Below the pieces are notes generated by a model, which was not told the origin of the DNA, ran no database searches, and worked only from the letters and a program-made list of their open reading frames with translations. The translations under genes and the position numbers were made by a program. From positions 1 through 50,014 of the forward strand of contig NZ_WHZW01000014.1 in assembly GCF_010667685.1 (NCBI RefSeq): a DNA stretch of 50,014 nt, given 5' to 3'. This document shows positions 21,565 through 29,463 of the stretch, piece after piece (positions within the stretch are counted from its first letter, which is position 1; each line of letters begins with the position of its first letter). The stretch is from Bifidobacterium aerophilum (GTDB taxonomy: Bacteria; Actinomycetota; Actinomycetes; Actinomycetales; Bifidobacteriaceae).

Positions 21565-24228
21565 TTGAAGGATTCCTGGAGGAAGATCGCCGCGATGACG
21601 GCGGCGACGGCTGCCCTAGCCGGCGTGCAGCCCGCGATGATCGCCGTCGCGGACGGCGGTTCGGAAAAGGGCGTGGCCCGCATTCAGTCGGATACCGGCA
21701 CGGACGCGCGCACGGATGCCACGGTGCGCGTGCTGACGGTGGCGGGCCGGAAGGTATCGTTGGGCGAGACCGATTCGGGTTGGGTGGGCCGTGTTGGCGT
21801 CGACGCGAAGAAGGACCTGCCGAAGACGGATGACCTGTTCGACGTGATCGTCGACCCGGACGGGGTGCCCGACCAGTATTCGCTCAAATATGACGCGAAA
21901 CAGTCGGCGGAGTACGCGACCGCGACGGACACGCTCGGCGTGATCCACCGAGAGGGCACCATGACGTTCGTCGGCCAACGTGACCAGGACGACAAGCCGA
22001 CCGTGCTGACGGTCGCATACTCGTACGACGACGGCCATGCCGCGAACGCCGACGGCCACGGATTCACCTGGAACGAAGCGAAACAGCGGTGGGAGACGTC
22101 ATGGCGCGTCGACTGGGACAAGGGCCTAGCCCCGAGCCTGACCGAGGTGAGCCTTGACGATGGTTCGTCCACGTCGCCGCTGCCGGTCAAATGGAAGGTG
22201 TCGAACGACAACGGCACCCTGACCGCCACGGCGAGCATGGAAGGCACATTCTCGGACGACGCCGGGGACCACGCGTATTCGATCACCCTGGACGCGCTGC
22301 GTCCCGCGTTGCAGACACGCACCGTCACGCGCGACGGCGGGGAACCGTTGCGACTGACGGAAATGGACGGCGTGTGGACGGGAAGCATGCCCGCGGACAC
22401 GAAGGGCGACGCGCCCGATTCGCTTACCGTCATAGCCGGCATGGAAGGCCAGAAGGACCGCGAATACACATTGAAGGCCGACCGTTCCGGCACGAACGCC
22501 ACACAGTCCCGGCTCGGCGTGATCGCCTATTCCGGCAGCATCGCGTACGCGAACGAGTACGAACGGACCCGAGTGTCCATGCCGGTGAGCTACGAACGGG
22601 GGAAAAGCGCCGAAGCCGTATTCGACGGCCGGCAGATCGAGTTCCGGCGCGCCGACGACGGCACATGGCATGCGAACCTCACCGGTTCCCTCGACCGGTC
22701 GGACAAGCCCACCGTCGACGTGATGTCATTGAACGGGCAGGACATGAAGATCGATTGGGACAAGGACGTGAAGACCACGGTCGGCGAAGCCACCGTGATC
22801 CACAGCCTGACCGGTCACCTGTCCGGCACGATCAGCGTGGACGGCATCGAGCAGCGGTGGAGCGTGGACTTCACATCGACGCGCACCGAGGGCAGGGTCA
22901 GCGCGCTGAACGTGCTGCAACGTAACGCCGACGGATCGACCACATCGCATCCGGTCGAAGGATTCGACCCGTCGAAGACCGATTACACACTCACCCTGCC
23001 GGCAGACTCGGCCACCGGCAGCTATTCGCTCGGCTACGCGTCCGCATCCGACACGGACAAGGTGACCGAAGGCAAACCCATCGCGCCGAGCCTCGACGGG
23101 TCGACCCGCGTGCTGAAGATCACGCTGAACGGCGTCACGTACACGGTTCGCGTCGCGTTCGCCAAACCTCAGTCGCAGCCGTCGAACACGGCCGCGCGTC
23201 TCAAGGGCATCTACGTGAACTACGACGGGACCACGGGCAAAGGCACGCTGATCGAGGGCTGGAACCCCGACGTGCTCTCCTACACGCTGCACGTCCCGGC
23301 CGACGCGAAGGGCGTGTACGTGCTGCCCGAAGCGCCCGACGGGGTGAACGTGAAGGCGGCCGACGTGATCCAGTCGGGCTGGTCGACCACGCAGCGCTGG
23401 ATCAGCGTCGCCGGAGACCAGTCGCGCGTCTACCAGGTCACGGTCGTGCGCGACCATGACACGCCCACCGCCGACGAGGCCTTCCAGCCCGGCAAACCGG
23501 CCGACAGCGACGGGATGACGCAGACCCAGAACCGCGCCGAAACGAATCTCGTCAGCCACGGGTGGACCGACGCCAAGGGCGCTTACCACACCGAGAACGG
23601 CGATTCATACCGCATCGAAGAGGGCGGTTCGTTCGCGTACGCATCATACGCCGGCCAGACCGTGAGCGTGTCCACCGAGAAAATCTCGCCGATGAACTAC
23701 CGGTACACGCTCAGCGTGCTCGCGCCGGACGGTGCCACGTTCGCCCAGCACACGTACACGGTCACCTACATCACCGAAACGACAACGACGGCCATGCTGT
23801 CCGGCATCCTGGTCAACAACGAGCCGGTCGAAGGTTTCAAGCCGCAGGAGACGGAGTACACGGTCACGGTCGGCAACCTCGACCATTGGACCGTCGTCCC
23901 GCAGTTCGACAAGCAGTCCGGCATGAGCGTGACCACAAGCCGAGACAAGGCGACCGCAAGGATCACCGTCACCAGCGCCGACGGATTGAACAAACGCGCG
24001 TACACCGTCCACGCGAAACTCGACGCCGCCAAGGCCGGCGGCGCCGGCGCGGACGGCGCACAGCTCGACAATCTGCCATCCACCGGCTCCGCCTTCCGCC
24101 TGCCGGTGATCATGGGCGGCACATTGCTCGCGACCGGCCTTGCACTGCTGCTGACGGCAGCCTCACACATGCGATCGAACCGTCGCCGTCCCCGACACGG
24201 GGAACCGCGCCGCGCGTCCCGCGCATGA
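21565..24228 (+). CDS. LPXTG surface protein with cadherin-like beta-sandwich repeats
   Basis: 887 residues from TTG 21565 (GAGGA eight bases upstream); ATG 21538 is in frame but lacks a site. A signal peptide covers about 1-30 (IAAMTAATAALAGVQPAMIAVA). The body is beta-rich; three segments near 445, 545 and 745 carry the cadherin-like beta-sandwich signature (GFDPSKTDYTLTLP, GWNPDVLSYTLHVP, GFKPQETEYTVTV). The C-terminus has LPSTG near 835, a hydrophobic helix and an Arg-rich tail, a sortase substrate. It opens the pilus cluster and is likely a surface adhesin or pilus-associated stalk protein. Ligand unknown. Confidence 0.85.
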   Translation: MKDSWRKIAAMTAATAALAGVQPAMIAVADGGSEKGVARIQSDTGTDARTDATVRVLTVAGRKVSLGETDSGWVGRVGVDAKKDLPKTDDLFDVIVDPDGVPDQYSLKYDAKQSAEYATATDTLGVIHREGTMTFVGQRDQDDKPTVLTVAYSYDDGHAANADGHGFTWNEAKQRWETSWRVDWDKGLAPSLTEVSLDDGSSTSPLPVKWKVSNDNGTLTATASMEGTFSDDAGDHAYSITLDALRPALQTRTVTRDGGEPLRLTEMDGVWTGSMPADTKGDAPDSLTVIAGMEGQKDREYTLKADRSGTNATQSRLGVIAYSGSIAYANEYERTRVSMPVSYERGKSAEAVFDGRQIEFRRADDGTWHANLTGSLDRSDKPTVDVMSLNGQDMKIDWDKDVKTTVGEATVIHSLTGHLSGTISVDGIEQRWSVDFTSTRTEGRVSALNVLQRNADGSTTSHPVEGFDPSKTDYTLTLPADSATGSYSLGYASASDTDKVTEGKPIAPSLDGSTRVLKITLNGVTYTVRVAFAKPQSQPSNTAARLKGIYVNYDGTTGKGTLIEGWNPDVLSYTLHVPADAKGVYVLPEAPDGVNVKAADVIQSGWSTTQRWISVAGDQSRVYQVTVVRDHDTPTADEAFQPGKPADSDGMTQTQNRAETNLVSHGWTDAKGAYHTENGDSYRIEEGGSFAYASYAGQTVSVSTEKISPMNYRYTLSVLAPDGATFAQHTYTVTYITETTTTAMLSGILVNNEPVEGFKPQETEYTVTVGNLDHWTVVPQFDKQSGMSVTTSRDKATARITVTSADGLNKRAYTVHAKLDAAKAGGAGADGAQLDNLPSTGSAFRLPVIMGGTLLATGLALLLTAASHMRSNRRRPRHGEPRRASRA

Positions 24229-24234
24229 CAACGC

Positions 24235-24287
24235 TTCCCGCGGGATGATGCGTCTCTCTCCCTCCCCGGACGCGCCACCCCGCGGGA
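24235..24287. other. self-complementary inverted repeat
   Basis: TTCCCGCGGG (24235-24244) and CCCGCGGGAA (24278-24287); each arm contains the palindrome CCCGCGGG. No U-tract follows, so it is either a weak terminator or a protein-binding site between pilus genes. Confidence 0.45.
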
Positions 24288-24301
24288 ACCCTGCAAAAAA
24301 T

Positions 24302-24315
24302 GTCCGTCCAAAAAC
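24302..24315 (+). repeat. dispersed motif copy 5, GTCCGTCCAAAAAC
   Basis: Intergenic, 71 bp upstream of ATG 24373, same orientation. Here the motif also pairs with GGACGGA at about 24325-24331, giving a 7-bp hairpin. Confidence 0.75.
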
Positions 24316-24372
24316 CGTTTGCACGGACGGATGCTTGAAAAGTCAAGGATTCCAACCAGGAAAGGAGAGCCT

Positions 24373-24978
24373 ATGGGCGATGCAAACGGATTCACGGCAG
24401 CGCCGGGGGAGACCGGCGTCGTGACCGACTCGTTCAGCCCCAGCCCGGTCATGTTCTGGCTCAAGACCAAGATCGACGCATCATCCACGCGCGTGAGGTA
24501 CGTCAGCCCCAACACGCTGCTCGGCCTGATCCCGCTGGGAGAGCAGGCCAAAACGATACCCGTCGCGAACATCTCCAGCGTCGACACCGACACGCGATTC
24601 AACATGGGACCGTTCCTGATCGGCCTCGTATTGACCGGCGTCGGCTTCGGCTGCCTGCCGGACAACCTTCTGCTCGGCCTCATACTGCTCGCATTCGCCG
24701 TGGCAAATCTCGTGAACGCGCTCAGCGCACGGCTCACGTTCGTCAACCATGCCGGCGGCCGCAACACGCTCACGGTATCGATCCTCGAAAAGACGCGCCT
24801 CATGCAGCTCGCCGAACGGATCGAACAGCTCGTGTTCGCCGACCGCGCAGCCACCCGCCACGCCGAGGCGATGGACATCGCTCAACGCCAATACACGACG
24901 GCCGTACAGCAGACGATCCTCCAGCAGCAGATGCTCGACGCGCAGCAGCACGACCATCAGCACACGCCGGCCGAATAA
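24373..24978 (+). CDS. membrane protein with PH-like N-terminus
   Basis: 201 residues, ATG 24373 with AAAGGAGAG upstream. Residues about 20-80 form the beta strands of a bacterial PH-like domain; two hydrophobic helices lie at about 77-95 and 98-113; the C-terminal 60 residues are a Gln/Ala-rich helix (coiled-coil-like). It lies between the surface protein and the major pilin. A role in anchoring or assembling the pilus machinery is possible. No close family recognised. Confidence 0.7.
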   Translation: MGDANGFTAAPGETGVVTDSFSPSPVMFWLKTKIDASSTRVRYVSPNTLLGLIPLGEQAKTIPVANISSVDTDTRFNMGPFLIGLVLTGVGFGCLPDNLLLGLILLAFAVANLVNALSARLTFVNHAGGRNTLTVSILEKTRLMQLAERIEQLVFADRAATRHAEAMDIAQRQYTTAVQQTILQQQMLDAQQHDHQHTPAE

Positions 24979-25027
24979 GGACACGGCACACACAGATTTC
25001 CCCGCGCTTCCGCACGGGGACCAAAAC

Positions 25028-25049
25028 GGCCGGCACGCGGGTGTCGGCC
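25028..25049 (+). promoter_or_regulatory. leader hairpin before the major pilin gene
   Basis: GGCCG-CAC/GTG-CGGCC stem (25028-25049) 25 bases before the pilin ATG, preceded by another small hairpin (CCCCG/CGGGG, about 25000-25019). Could stabilise the pilin mRNA. Confidence 0.4.
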
Positions 25050-25073
25050 GAATCCCACCGAAAGGAACACACA

Positions 25074-26696
25074 ATGAGGAAGAACCACGAAGGCCAGAAC
25101 ATGAAGCGCGCAGCCGCGCTCTCGCTCGCGGCGGCAACGCTGCTGACCGGACTGTCCCTCGCCCCGACCGCGATGGCGGCCGACGGCAACCTGACCATCA
25201 ACGCCGGCGCGGGCACCACCCTGGCCGGCCACACGTTCAACATCTACAAGCTCGCCACCTATCCGGACGTGGTTCTCGACGGCAACACCGTCAAGAGCGT
25301 GAGCGCGAAGAGCGTCGACACGGCCACGAACACCTGGATCAAGACCGCCCTCGACAACGCGGGCGTCAAGGTCGACACGACCGCCGGGCAGGACGCGGCC
25401 TCCCAGATGCTGCGCCAGACCACCGGCAGCGTCGTCTCCCGCAAGATCGCCGCGAACCTCCAGGACAACATCGCCGGCAAGACCCCGGTCAAGTCCGGCC
25501 TGACCACGAACGGCGCCAATCTGACCGTCGCACTGCCGGAAGGCTACTACCTCATCACCGACTCCGCCGGCCTGCCGATCCTCGTGTCGACCACGATCAG
25601 CGGCAAGACCAGCATGAAGACCGGCAACACGCTCGGCACCACCTACATCAAGGGCCAGGTCGCCACCCCCGAGAAGGAGATCAAGAGCGTCGACGGCACC
25701 TGGAAGGAAAGCGCCGCCGCCACCAACGGCGAAACCCGAGAGTTCCGCATCAAGATCACCCTGCCGAACAAGCTGTCCGCGGACACCATCACCCTCGACG
25801 ATTCGATGGACGGCATGCAGTACGTGGCCGGCACGTTCGCCGCGTCGATCACCGAAGGCAAGAACAAGGGCACCGACGTGACCAAGCAGTTCGGCACCAT
25901 CGGCGCGTCCGCCACCGGAGCCGGTTTCACGACCACCTCCACCGCGGCACTGATCGACAACTACGAGAACCAGCAGGTGACCGTCACCTACAAGGCCAAG
26001 GTCACCGACGCGTCCAAGGCCAACGCGGCATCCAACACCGTCAAGGTCACCATCAACTGGCTGCCGGACACCGTTCCCCCCACCGTCGACCCGCCGACCC
26101 CGGGCGAGGACAAGGTGACCGTCCCGACCTACGACGTCGACCTGAAGAAGATCAGCGCCGCCTCCACCGACACGAACCAGATCGTCGTCGCGGGCGCGAA
26201 GTTCATCATCAAGAACGAGACGCTGGGCAAGTGGCTCAACTGGAACGCGACCACCAAGCAGTGGACCTACGTGGACACCCAGGCCGAAGCCCAGGAACGC
26301 ACGACCGACAACCAGGGCGTCATCTCCTACGACAGCCTCGGTGCGGGAACCTACCTCATCACCGAAACCCAGGTTCCGGACGGCTACTTCACGTTCGTCA
26401 AGCCGTCGTTCCGCGTGACCATCGACGACGAGGGCAAGACCTCGATCACCGGCGTCGACCAGGCCGGCCTGACCGCCAAGGTCACGGATGCGAACGGCAA
26501 GGGAACCACGCCCGTCGCGGTCGTCAAGAACGTGGACAACATGAGCCAGCTGCCGCAGACCGGCGGCATGAGCATGGCGATCATCCTCATCGGAGGCATG
26601 GCCGTCATGATGATCGCCACCGCCGCCGGCATCACCGCCGTCAAGATGCGCCACATCGACATGCCCGGCACCAACCTGCCGCAGATCACCGCCTGA
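25074..26696 (+). CDS. major pilin, SpaH/EbpB-type LPXTG fimbrial subunit
   Basis: 540 residues. Signal peptide about 1-41 (AAALSLAAATLLTGLSLAPTAMA). An N-terminal domain (about 45-200), an isopeptide-type middle domain (about 205-345) and a CNA-B-like domain (about 360-480) carrying the E-box YLITETQVPDGY, whose Glu catalyses a Lys-Asn isopeptide bond. LPQTG lies near 492, followed by a hydrophobic helix and, unusually, a tail of about 15 residues with few basic residues. Class C sortase joins subunits through a pilin-motif Lys; candidates are Lys in YDVDLKKIS near 355. Start ATG 25074 follows AAAGGA. Confidence 0.9.
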   Translation: MRKNHEGQNMKRAAALSLAAATLLTGLSLAPTAMAADGNLTINAGAGTTLAGHTFNIYKLATYPDVVLDGNTVKSVSAKSVDTATNTWIKTALDNAGVKVDTTAGQDAASQMLRQTTGSVVSRKIAANLQDNIAGKTPVKSGLTTNGANLTVALPEGYYLITDSAGLPILVSTTISGKTSMKTGNTLGTTYIKGQVATPEKEIKSVDGTWKESAAATNGETREFRIKITLPNKLSADTITLDDSMDGMQYVAGTFAASITEGKNKGTDVTKQFGTIGASATGAGFTTTSTAALIDNYENQQVTVTYKAKVTDASKANAASNTVKVTINWLPDTVPPTVDPPTPGEDKVTVPTYDVDLKKISAASTDTNQIVVAGAKFIIKNETLGKWLNWNATTKQWTYVDTQAEAQERTTDNQGVISYDSLGAGTYLITETQVPDGYFTFVKPSFRVTIDDEGKTSITGVDQAGLTAKVTDANGKGTTPVAVVKNVDNMSQLPQTGGMSMAIILIGGMAVMMIATAAGITAVKMRHIDMPGTNLPQITA

Positions 26697-26715
26697 CCTG
26701 ATCTGAACACCGTTC

Positions 26716-26762
26716 GAGAGCGTGGCGGCCGGCCCCAAGCCGCCGCCACGCTCTTCGTTTTT
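26716..26762 (+). terminator. intercistronic terminator after the major pilin
   Basis: Stem GAGCGTGGCGG/CCGCCACGCTC (26718-26728 with 26743-26753), then TTCGTTTTTT. It lies between the major pilin and the minor pilin genes and ends only 20 bases before the next start, so partial termination would give excess major subunit. Confidence 0.82.
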
Positions 26763-26778
26763 TGGAAAGGAAAAGCAC

Positions 26779-28230
26779 ATGAAAACGCATTCGGGCAAGC
26801 GACTCACCTCGGCGCTAGCCGCCTTGGGCGCCGCTGCCATCTGCCTGATGGCCGGAGTGCCGGCGGCCCAGGCCGCGGCATCCATGACCGTGCACGCACA
26901 GGCCTACTATTACTTCTCCGTACCGGGGAACGTGACCAGTAGCGGCAACATTAATAACTCCAACATCGAAGGCGGGGGAAACAACTACGATTCGACCAAG
27001 GCTCACACCGTCACGGCACCCACAGCCACCCAGGTGCAGAACGTCAGCATGTGGAGCCGATGGCCCAGCAGCTCCGGCAAATGGGGCGAGAACCATGACA
27101 AGTTCAGCGGAAACGCCGACTACGAGTTCGTCGGATGGCACATTCCTTCGAACTTCAATCGGGGTGAAACCTACTCTTCGAACAACGGGTGGAGCTGGAC
27201 GAAACTGACGATCAAGACGCCCACCGCGGCCGCAGGCAAGAACATCGCCCCGGGGTCCTCGTTCGCCGGCCCAGTATACAACCCGATCACCTGCACGAAC
27301 AGCGGCGGCAACGTCAATTCCGTCGACTGCCGTGCCCTCGTCTCCAAGTTCATCGGCGCGATCTACATCCCCCTGATCCGCTTCGACGGCAACGGCGCGA
27401 CATCCGGCAGCGTGGGCACCGACGGCCCGCACATGCAGAACAACGACCTGGAAGCCGACTGGCTGTACACCATGCGCAAATCCCCATACGCGAGAACGGG
27501 ATACACGTTCACGGGCTGGAACACGAAGGCCAACGGGTCCGGCACCTGGTATCAGCCGGGAGACGTCGTCAACATGGGCAAGGCCGCAACCCTCGACGAT
27601 ATGAAGGACGCCAAACGAACGAGCCTCGCATTGTACGCTCAATGGACGGCCGACCCGATCACCATCCGCTACGACGGCAACGGCGCGACCTCGGGCACGA
27701 CCGCCAGCCAGACAACCGGCCGCAACGTGCCCATCGCCATCAGCCAGAACGGATTCACCTGGAACAGCCACGAATTCCAAGGCTGGAACACGAAGGCCGA
27801 CGGCACCGGCACAAGCTACAAGCCGGGCGACAAGCACGCGTTCTCGTCGAACACCACGCTGTACGCGCAGTGGAAGACGTTGAACGCGACCATCCGTTAC
27901 GACGGCAACGGCGCTACCTCCGGTACTGTCGCGGACCAGACCGATCAGATCGGCAAAACGGTACAGGTCCGGCAGAACGGGTTCACGCGCGACTCGTACA
28001 TCTTCAAACAATGGAACACGAAGCCTGACGGAACCGGAACCGCATACGCGCCGACCGCCGACGTCACGATCCCCGCCGATGGCATGACCCTGTACGCGAT
28101 CTGGACGCCGGTCTCCACGACCATGCCGTCCACCGGCGGCTCGGGTCTCATGCTGTCGCTCGGCGGCGGCATCGCGGGACTGCTCGTTTGCCTCGCCTCC
28201 CTGATGCTCCGGCGTAAGCGCCGAAGCTGA
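26779..28230 (+). CDS. minor pilin / adhesin with InlB B-repeats
   Basis: 483 residues, ATG 26779 with GGAAAGG upstream. Signal peptide about 1-33. About 35-190 is an unassigned Asn/Ser/Trp-rich domain, possibly the binding tip. Three Listeria-Bacteroides-type (InlB B) repeats begin near 199, 294 and 370, each opening with RxDGNGATSG and closing with LYAQW or LYAIW. The sorting signal is MPSTG near 448, then a hydrophobic helix and an Arg/Lys tail. It sits directly before the sortase, the place of tip or base subunits in other pilus operons. Confidence 0.85.
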   Translation: MKTHSGKRLTSALAALGAAAICLMAGVPAAQAAASMTVHAQAYYYFSVPGNVTSSGNINNSNIEGGGNNYDSTKAHTVTAPTATQVQNVSMWSRWPSSSGKWGENHDKFSGNADYEFVGWHIPSNFNRGETYSSNNGWSWTKLTIKTPTAAAGKNIAPGSSFAGPVYNPITCTNSGGNVNSVDCRALVSKFIGAIYIPLIRFDGNGATSGSVGTDGPHMQNNDLEADWLYTMRKSPYARTGYTFTGWNTKANGSGTWYQPGDVVNMGKAATLDDMKDAKRTSLALYAQWTADPITIRYDGNGATSGTTASQTTGRNVPIAISQNGFTWNSHEFQGWNTKADGTGTSYKPGDKHAFSSNTTLYAQWKTLNATIRYDGNGATSGTVADQTDQIGKTVQVRQNGFTRDSYIFKQWNTKPDGTGTAYAPTADVTIPADGMTLYAIWTPVSTTMPSTGGSGLMLSLGGGIAGLLVCLASLMLRRKRRS

Positions 28231-28273
28231 GCCTCGACCGGTATGCCGAACGAACGAAAGGGATGACGGGACG

Positions 28274-29263
28274 ATGATCCGGTACGACGACATGAATTGG
28301 GCTGACCTGATGGCCGGCCGCGACCCGCGCATGCCCCGAAGCCAGCGCACGCAAGGACGCAGGCTGATGGCACGCGCGCGGCGCGTCTCCCAGGCGTTGA
28401 CCGTGGTCGCCGTCCTGTCCGCGCTGCTCGCGTTCGGCGTATTCGGGTGGGTCGCCGTCAGCCAGGCCGCGAACGCGAATGAAGCGCGTGCGGAGGCCTT
28501 TGCCGCCCAGGCCACGGCCTCTGCCGAAACCGACAGGCTGAAAGGCATGGTGAAGGCGGCCCAAGCGTACAACGCCGATCTCGCCTCCGCGCCGCAGGTG
28601 ATCGGCGCACCTCTGGCGACGGACGGGACCGGGGCCGGCGACTTCGATTTCGCCGACGATTCCGCGTACCAGAAAACACTGGATTGGGGTGACGGGATCA
28701 TGGGCACCCTGTCGATTCCCCGCATCGGACTGGAGCTGCCGATCCGTCACGGCGCCGGCGAGTATGCGCTGTCGAACGGATTGGGACACCTGCACGGCAC
28801 GAGCATGCCGGTCGGCGGCTCGTCGTCGCACGCGGTCATCACGGGCCATCGTGGCCTGGCCGACAAGGAACTGTTCACCCGCCTGGACGAACTGAAACGG
28901 GGAGACCCGTTCTACATCGAGCTGGGCGACGGCGAGACCCTGGCGTATGAGGTCGACGACATCAAGGTCGTCGACCCGGACGACACGAAAACGCTCGCCA
29001 TCCAGGAGGGCCGTGACCTGGTCACGCTGGTGACATGCACGCCGATCATGCTCAACACGCAGCGCCTTCTGGTCACCGGCCATCGAGCGGCGATGCCCGG
29101 CGAGGTTCCCTATCCCGACCAGGCCGAGGGCGACTCTCATCCCAAGCAGGTCACGGCCATGAGCGCGCTGTCGGCGTTCGGGGTCGGCTCGCTCGGTGTG
29201 ACCGTATCACGGAGGAGGAAATCGCGGGGGCTTCCGGCCCGGTCGTTCCACTCCCATCGCTGA
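28274..29263 (+). CDS. class C sortase (pilus polymerase)
   Basis: 329 residues. N-terminal transmembrane helix (about 40-66), then the sortase barrel with HAVITGHRG (His192), TLVTCTP (Cys255) and the active-site Arg271 in LLVTGHR. A short hydrophobic segment near 295-310 with an Arg/Lys tail is a weaker version of the C-terminal anchor seen in class C enzymes. Sortase C polymerises the LPXTG pilins encoded just upstream; final cell-wall anchoring would need a housekeeping sortase elsewhere. Start ATG 28274 lies 44 bp after the minor pilin stop. Confidence 0.92.
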   Translation: MIRYDDMNWADLMAGRDPRMPRSQRTQGRRLMARARRVSQALTVVAVLSALLAFGVFGWVAVSQAANANEARAEAFAAQATASAETDRLKGMVKAAQAYNADLASAPQVIGAPLATDGTGAGDFDFADDSAYQKTLDWGDGIMGTLSIPRIGLELPIRHGAGEYALSNGLGHLHGTSMPVGGSSSHAVITGHRGLADKELFTRLDELKRGDPFYIELGDGETLAYEVDDIKVVDPDDTKTLAIQEGRDLVTLVTCTPIMLNTQRLLVTGHRAAMPGEVPYPDQAEGDSHPKQVTAMSALSAFGVGSLGVTVSRRRKSRGLPARSFHSHR

Positions 29264-29287
29264 AAACCTCCACGACACACCGAAAGC

Positions 29288-29336
29288 ATGTTCCCCATTA
29301 ATAATAATTGACATTATTAATGGGGAACATTATTAT
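29288..29336 (+). promoter_or_regulatory. promoter overlapped by an 18-bp inverted repeat
   Basis: TTGACA (29308-29313), a 17-base spacer and TATTAT (29331-29336): near consensus. An 18-bp perfect inverted repeat (29288-29305 and 29313-29330; arm begins ATGTTCCCCATT) has its 7-base centre over the -35 and fills the spacer. A bound dimer would block polymerase. The AT-rich composition contrasts with the GC-rich surroundings. Confidence 0.85.
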
Positions 29337-29463
29337 TGGGATCGGACGACGTCGGAACCCACCCCATTTACCCCGTTGTCGGTATTATGGGGGTGTGAAT
29401 CCGGCAATGCCGTCGGACCACAAATCGCCATGTTCCGGTTCTTGCCGGGGAGGGAGAATCATC

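Noticed and set aside
24749..28725. Very long ORFs on both strands over the pilus genes (about 640-650 codons)
   Set aside because: They are Arg/His- or Gly/Val-rich antisense or off-frame readings of GC-rich genes whose correct frames carry signal peptides, E-box and LPXTG motifs.
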